A stretch of 45,508 nucleotides of DNA from Thioalkalivibrio sp. (lineage in GTDB: Bacteria > Pseudomonadota > Gammaproteobacteria > Ectothiorhodospirales > Ectothiorhodospiraceae): the NCBI GenBank assembly GCA_007116035.1, contig SKJG01000157.1, forward strand, positions 1 through 45,508. The letters run 5' to 3'. Below the pieces are notes generated by a model. The model was not told where the DNA came from. It did no database searches and saw nothing but the letters and a program-made list of their open reading frames with translations. Made by a program: the position numbers and the translations under genes. Shown here piece after piece: positions 42,010-45,508 of this stretch; the first letter of the stretch is position 1; the number at the start of each line of letters is the position of its first letter.

Positions 42010-44910
42010 ATGCACAGCGAAGCCCAGCCCCTTTCCCCGTCGGTTCCCACCGCAGTCTCAGACGCCGTCGACGCAAGCCCGAGTGCCGAGATTCTTGCGA
42101 CCTCGCCGGGACGGCACCAGGTGATTCGCCGCAATGGCAAGGTGACCCGCTTCGACGGCGCGAAAATCGGCGTCGCGATCACCAAGGCCTTTCTGGCCGT
42201 CGAGGGGGGTGGCGCCGCAGCCAGCCGCCGCATCCACGAGATCGTCGAGGACCTGACCGGGCAGGTCACGGACAACCTGTTCCGCCGCGCGGGCGGTGGT
42301 GGCGCCCAGGTGCACATCGAGGACATCCAGGACCAGGTCGAACTGGTGCTGATGCGCGGCGGCCACCACAAGGTCGCCCGGGCCTACGTGCTGTACCGCG
42401 AGAAACAGGCAGAGAAGCGCGCCGCCGAGGCTGCGAAGAAGAAGCCGGCCGCCGCTGCGGCGGATGTAATGCACGTGACCCGTGTCGACGGCACCCGCGT
42501 GCCGCTCGACGAGGCGCGCATGGCCGCGGTCGTCGACGAGGCCTGCCGCGACCTCGAGCAGGTGGACGCGGCCAGGGTTCTGGCCGAGGCCCGGCGCAAC
42601 CTGTTCGACGGCGTCGCCGAGAAGGACGTCGGCACCGCGCTGGTGATGGCGGCCCGCGTGCAGATCGAGCAGGAGCCGAACTACTCGCAGGTCACCGCGC
42701 GCCTGCTGATGGACAACCTGCGCCGCGAGGCGCTGAGCTTTCTGGCCGGTCTGCCGCAGGAGGCTACCCAGGCCGAGATGGGCGCACGCTACCCCGAGTA
42801 CTTCCACGCCTACATCAAGCGCGCGGCCCAGCTCGAGCTGGTCGACTCCGAACTCACCCGCTACGATCTCGACGCCTTGGGCAAGGCCATGAAGCCCGAG
42901 CGCGACCTGCAGTTCACCTACCTCGGCCTGCAGACCCTGTTCGACCGCTACTTCATCCACTCCGGCGGCGTGCGCTTCGAGCTGCCGCAGGCGTTCTTCA
43001 TGCGCGTCGCGATGGGCCTGGCGATCAACGAGGTCGACCGCGAGGCGCGCGCCGTCGAGTTCTACGAGCTGCTGAGCTCCTTCGACTTCATGAGCTCGAC
43101 CCCGACGCTGTTCAACTCGGGCACCCTGCGCCCGCAGCTCTCGTCCTGCTACCTGACCACGGTGCCCGACGACCTCGACGGCATCTTCGGCGCGATCAAG
43201 GACAACGCCCTGCTGTCGAAATTCGCCGGCGGCCTGGGCAACGACTGGACCCGCGTGCGCGGCATGGGCGCCCACATCAAGGGCACCAACGGCAAGAGCC
43301 AGGGCGTGATTCCCTTTCTCAAGGTCGCGAACGACACCGCTGTAGCTGTGAATCAGGGCGGGCGCCGCAAGGGCGCGGTCTGCGCGTACCTCGAGGCCTG
43401 GCACATCGATGTCGAGGAGTTCATCGAGCTGCGCAAGAACACCGGCGACGACCGCCGGCGCACGCACGACATGAACACCGCCAACTGGATCCCCGACCTG
43501 TTCATGCAGCGCGTGGTGGAGGAGGGCGAGTGGACGCTGTTCTCGCCCAGCGAGACCGGCGACCTGCACGACCTCGTCGGCGAAGCGTTCGCGAAGCGCT
43601 ACGCCGAATACGAAGAGAAGGCCGCGCGTGGCGAGATCAAGGTGTTCAAGAAGATCAAGGCCGTCGACCTGTGGCGCAAGATGCTCGCGATGCTGTTCGA
43701 GACCGGGCACCCGTGGATGACCTTCAAGGATCCCTGCAACCTGCGCAGCCCGCAGAGCCACGTGGGCGTGGTGCACAGCTCCAACCTCTGCACCGAGATT
43801 ACGCTGAACACGTCGGATGACGAGATCGCCGTCTGCAACCTCGGCTCGGTGAATCTCGCCGCGCACGTGAACGATGGCGCGCTGGACCTCGCCAAGCTCG
43901 AGCGCACCGTGACCACCGCGATGCGCATGCTCGACAACGTGATCGACTACAACTACTACAGCGTGCCGCAGGCGCGGCGCTCCAACCTGCGTCACCGCCC
44001 GGTGGGTCTCGGCATCATGGGCTTCCAGGACGCGCTCTACGCGATGCGTCTGCCCTACGCGAGCGAGGACGCGGTGGCCTTCGCCGACACCTCGATGGAG
44101 GCGGTGTCCTACTTCGCGATCCAGGCCTCGACGCAGCTCGCCGAGGAGCGCGGCCGCTACGCGACCTACGAGGGCTCGCTGTGGAGCCAGGGCATCCTGC
44201 CGATCGATTCGATCGACCGGCTTGCGGCGGCGCGCGGCCAGTACCTGCAGCAGGACACCAGCCGCACGCTCGACTGGGTCGCCCTGCGCGAGCGGGTGCA
44301 GACCGTTGGCATGCGCAACTCCAACACCATGGCGATCGCCCCCACCGCGACGATCTCGAACATCTGCGGCGTGTCGCAGAGCATCGAGCCGACCTACCAG
44401 AACCTGTTCGTGAAATCGAACCTCTCCGGCGAGTTCACCGTGATCAACCCCTACCTGGTCCACGACCTGAAGGAACGCGGCCTGTGGGACGAGGTGATGG
44501 TGAATGACCTCAAGTACTACGACGGCTCCGTGCAGCCGCTCGACCGCGTGCCGGCGGACCTGAAGGCGCTGTACGCGACCGCGTTCGAGCTCGACACCCG
44601 CTGGCTGGTCGAGGCCGCCTCGCGCCGGCAGAAGTGGATCGACCAGGGCCAGAGCCTGAACCTGTACATGGCCGAGCCCTCCGGCAAGAAGCTCGACAAC
44701 CTCTACAAGCTTGCATGGATGCGCGGCCTGAAGACGACGTACTACCTGCGCTCGATGGGCGCCACCCACGTCGAGAAGAGCACCGTCACAGACACCGGCC
44801 GCGCCAACAAGCTCAACGCCGTCAACGGTAACGGCAACGCCCAGGCCGCTGAATCATCGGCCCCCAAGGCCTGCTCGATCCTCGACCCCGACTGCGAGGC
44901 CTGCCAATAG
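42010..44910 (+). CDS. nrdA: class I ribonucleotide reductase, alpha subunit
   Basis: 966-residue large subunit reducing ribonucleoside diphosphates. Two ATP-cone domains (about 36-130, VIRRNGKVTRFDGAKIGVAI; and about 153-245, HVTRVDGTRVPLDEARMAAV) precede the ten-stranded barrel, an arrangement like Pseudomonas NrdA and longer than E. coli (761). Active-site residues: Cys380 in SSCYLTT, Cys594 with Asn592 and Glu596 in SNLCTEITL, Cys609 in AVCNLGSVNLA. The C-terminal shuttle cysteines are CEACQ (962 and 965). NrdR and DnaA sites lie upstream; nrdB follows after a repeat-bearing gap. Confidence 0.97.
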   Translation: MHSEAQPLSPSVPTAVSDAVDASPSAEILATSPGRHQVIRRNGKVTRFDGAKIGVAITKAFLAVEGGGAAASRRIHEIVEDLTGQVTDNLFRRAGGGGAQVHIEDIQDQVELVLMRGGHHKVARAYVLYREKQAEKRAAEAAKKKPAAAAADVMHVTRVDGTRVPLDEARMAAVVDEACRDLEQVDAARVLAEARRNLFDGVAEKDVGTALVMAARVQIEQEPNYSQVTARLLMDNLRREALSFLAGLPQEATQAEMGARYPEYFHAYIKRAAQLELVDSELTRYDLDALGKAMKPERDLQFTYLGLQTLFDRYFIHSGGVRFELPQAFFMRVAMGLAINEVDREARAVEFYELLSSFDFMSSTPTLFNSGTLRPQLSSCYLTTVPDDLDGIFGAIKDNALLSKFAGGLGNDWTRVRGMGAHIKGTNGKSQGVIPFLKVANDTAVAVNQGGRRKGAVCAYLEAWHIDVEEFIELRKNTGDDRRRTHDMNTANWIPDLFMQRVVEEGEWTLFSPSETGDLHDLVGEAFAKRYAEYEEKAARGEIKVFKKIKAVDLWRKMLAMLFETGHPWMTFKDPCNLRSPQSHVGVVHSSNLCTEITLNTSDDEIAVCNLGSVNLAAHVNDGALDLAKLERTVTTAMRMLDNVIDYNYYSVPQARRSNLRHRPVGLGIMGFQDALYAMRLPYASEDAVAFADTSMEAVSYFAIQASTQLAEERGRYATYEGSLWSQGILPIDSIDRLAAARGQYLQQDTSRTLDWVALRERVQTVGMRNSNTMAIAPTATISNICGVSQSIEPTYQNLFVKSNLSGEFTVINPYLVHDLKERGLWDEVMVNDLKYYDGSVQPLDRVPADLKALYATAFELDTRWLVEAASRRQKWIDQGQSLNLYMAEPSGKKLDNLYKLAWMRGLKTTYYLRSMGATHVEKSTVTDTGRANKLNAVNGNGNAQAAESSAPKACSILDPDCEACQ

Positions 44911-44939
44911 GAGCGCGCCCCGCGCGCGAACACGCGAAA

Positions 44940-45054
44940 CGTAGGGCGGAAAAGGCCGAAGGCCGTCATCCGCCGATCGGCACCCGGGTTGGCCAGAACG
45001 CCCGGGCCGGGGAAACGCCCGACGGCGGATGACGCTGCGCTCTTCCGCCCTACG
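44940..45054. repeat. inverted intergenic repeat between nrdA and nrdB
   Basis: Left arm 44940-44975 (CGTAGGGCGGAAAAGGCC to CGTCATCCGCCG) and right arm 45023-45054 (CGGCGGATGACGCTGCGC to TTCCGCCCTACG) are inverted copies. This is the common TAGGGCGGAAAAG...CATCCGCC repeat, related in layout to the one at 36198. It nearly fills the 184-base gap and would be transcribed as a large hairpin between nrdA and nrdB. Confidence 0.8.
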
Positions 45055-45094
45055 AATGACGGACGAACAACGAAGAATTCCTGGAGAAACCACG

Positions 45095-45508
45095 ATGCTG
45101 AACTGGGACGACCCCATCGCCGCCACCCAAACCCGGGGACAGATTGCAAACCTGTCCCCGGCCACTGTCCGCCCCGGCATGGGCCTGCAGGCCAACGATG
45201 CCCTGATGCAGACCGCCGGCGCCGCCCCGAGCGTGAACCCGGACCCCGCGGCCTACTTCGACGCCGCCCCCGCCGAGACCCCGGAACCCCCGGTCGGCAA
45301 CACCGGCCTCGAAGATCTCGAGATGGGCGCCGAGCGCATCCGCGTCGACGACAAGAAGATCATCAATTGCCGCGCCGACCTCAACCAGCTCGTGCCATTC
45401 AAGTACAAGTGGGCCTGGCAGAAATACCTCGACGGCTGCGCGAACCACTGGATGCCGCAGGAGATCAACATGAACGCGGACATCGCGCTGTGGAAGGACC
45501 CGCACGGC
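45095..45508 (+). CDS. nrdB: ribonucleotide reductase beta subunit (partial, 5' end)
   Basis: First 138 codons, cut by the window end. It encodes the radical-bearing small subunit. MLNWDDPIA is the usual start, and [20 protein letters not shown] followed by [20 protein letters not shown] is the conserved entry to the di-iron domain. Residues 13-23 (RGQIANLSP) are encoded by a palindromic repeat. The region up to about residue 60 is a variable, Ala/Pro-rich extension. A GGAG site precedes the ATG. Confidence 0.93.
   Translation, partial: MLNWDDPIAATQTRGQIANLSPATVRPGMGLQANDALMQTAGAAPSVNPDPAAYFDAAPAETPEPPVGNTGLEDLEMGAERIRVDDKKIINCRADLNQLVPFKYKWAWQKYLDGCANHWMPQEINMNADIALWKDPHG
45133..45161. repeat. 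palindrome inside nrdB coding sequence
   Basis: CCGGGGACAG and CTGTCCCCGG form a perfect ten-base stem around a nine-base loop (ATTGCAAAC), lying within codons 13-23 of nrdB and kept in frame. GGGGACAG...CTGTCCCC palindromes are a familiar intergenic REP type, so this looks like an inserted repeat. Confidence 0.75.

Noticed and set aside
42058-44769. Very long minus-strand open frame opposite nrdA
   Set aside because: A GC-rich shadow of nrdA: Val/Gly/Arg/His-rich sequence without any recognisable domain.
1-45508. tRNA, rRNA, prophage or defence genes
   Set aside because: I looked for cloverleaf-type sequences, rRNA stretches, integrases, phage structural genes and nuclease or toxin-antitoxin pairs and saw none I could support.

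Overview
The window is chromosomal DNA from a G+C-rich gammaproteobacterium. The gene content points to the Chromatiales, most likely a Thioalkalivibrio-like haloalkaliphilic sulfur oxidiser of the Ectothiorhodospiraceae. The reasons are a complete Mrp/Mnh Na+/H+ antiporter operon, an rnfABCDGE cluster followed by nth, a NrdA with two ATP cones, FabA, and a small protein carrying the iron-site signature of sulfur oxygenase reductase. The genus is an inference; no rRNA or tRNA is present to confirm it.

Layout. Positions 1-9,500 form a light-response and photoprotection island: a DUF924 protein, a photolyase/cryptochrome-family flavoprotein, a secreted histidine phosphatase, a DCC-family thiol oxidoreductase, a broken Old Yellow Enzyme gene, CysQ, then a LitR/CarH-type MerR regulator, an SDR and class I photolyase PhrB as one operon. 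This island is seeded with four copies of an intergenic repeat headed by GGGGTCGGACCAAG. Three TACA units at 11-bp steps lie between merR and a divergent secreted DUF255 protein and look like a LitR/CarH operator. Positions 11,600-19,300 hold the rnf operon and, downstream of it, an unknown protein, nth and a DUF1841 gene. Positions 19,490-25,740 hold methionine salvage (mtnB-mtnD-mtnC), metG, mrp/apbC and dcd. Positions 26,000-28,900 hold fabA and two envelope-type proteins of unknown role. Positions 29,000-34,780 hold mnhABCDEFG. Positions 35,000-41,530 hold single genes: lpxD, the SOR-like protein, mazG, a flavin reductase, nadC, a ZIP transporter and an SDR. The window ends with nrdA and the start of nrdB.

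How it fits together. The light island would repair UV lesions and is probably switched by the MerR protein. Mnh sets up or uses the sodium and proton gradients, and Rnf couples ferredoxin/NADH electron flow to an ion gradient. MtnBDC recycles methylthioadenosine. NrdAB, Dcd and MazG handle the deoxynucleotide pool.

The points most worth following are the half-size SOR-like protein (36294-36743), the GGGGTCGGACCAAG repeat family with monomer and head-to-head dimer forms, the three-unit 11-bp operator, and a palindromic repeat lying in frame inside nrdB.
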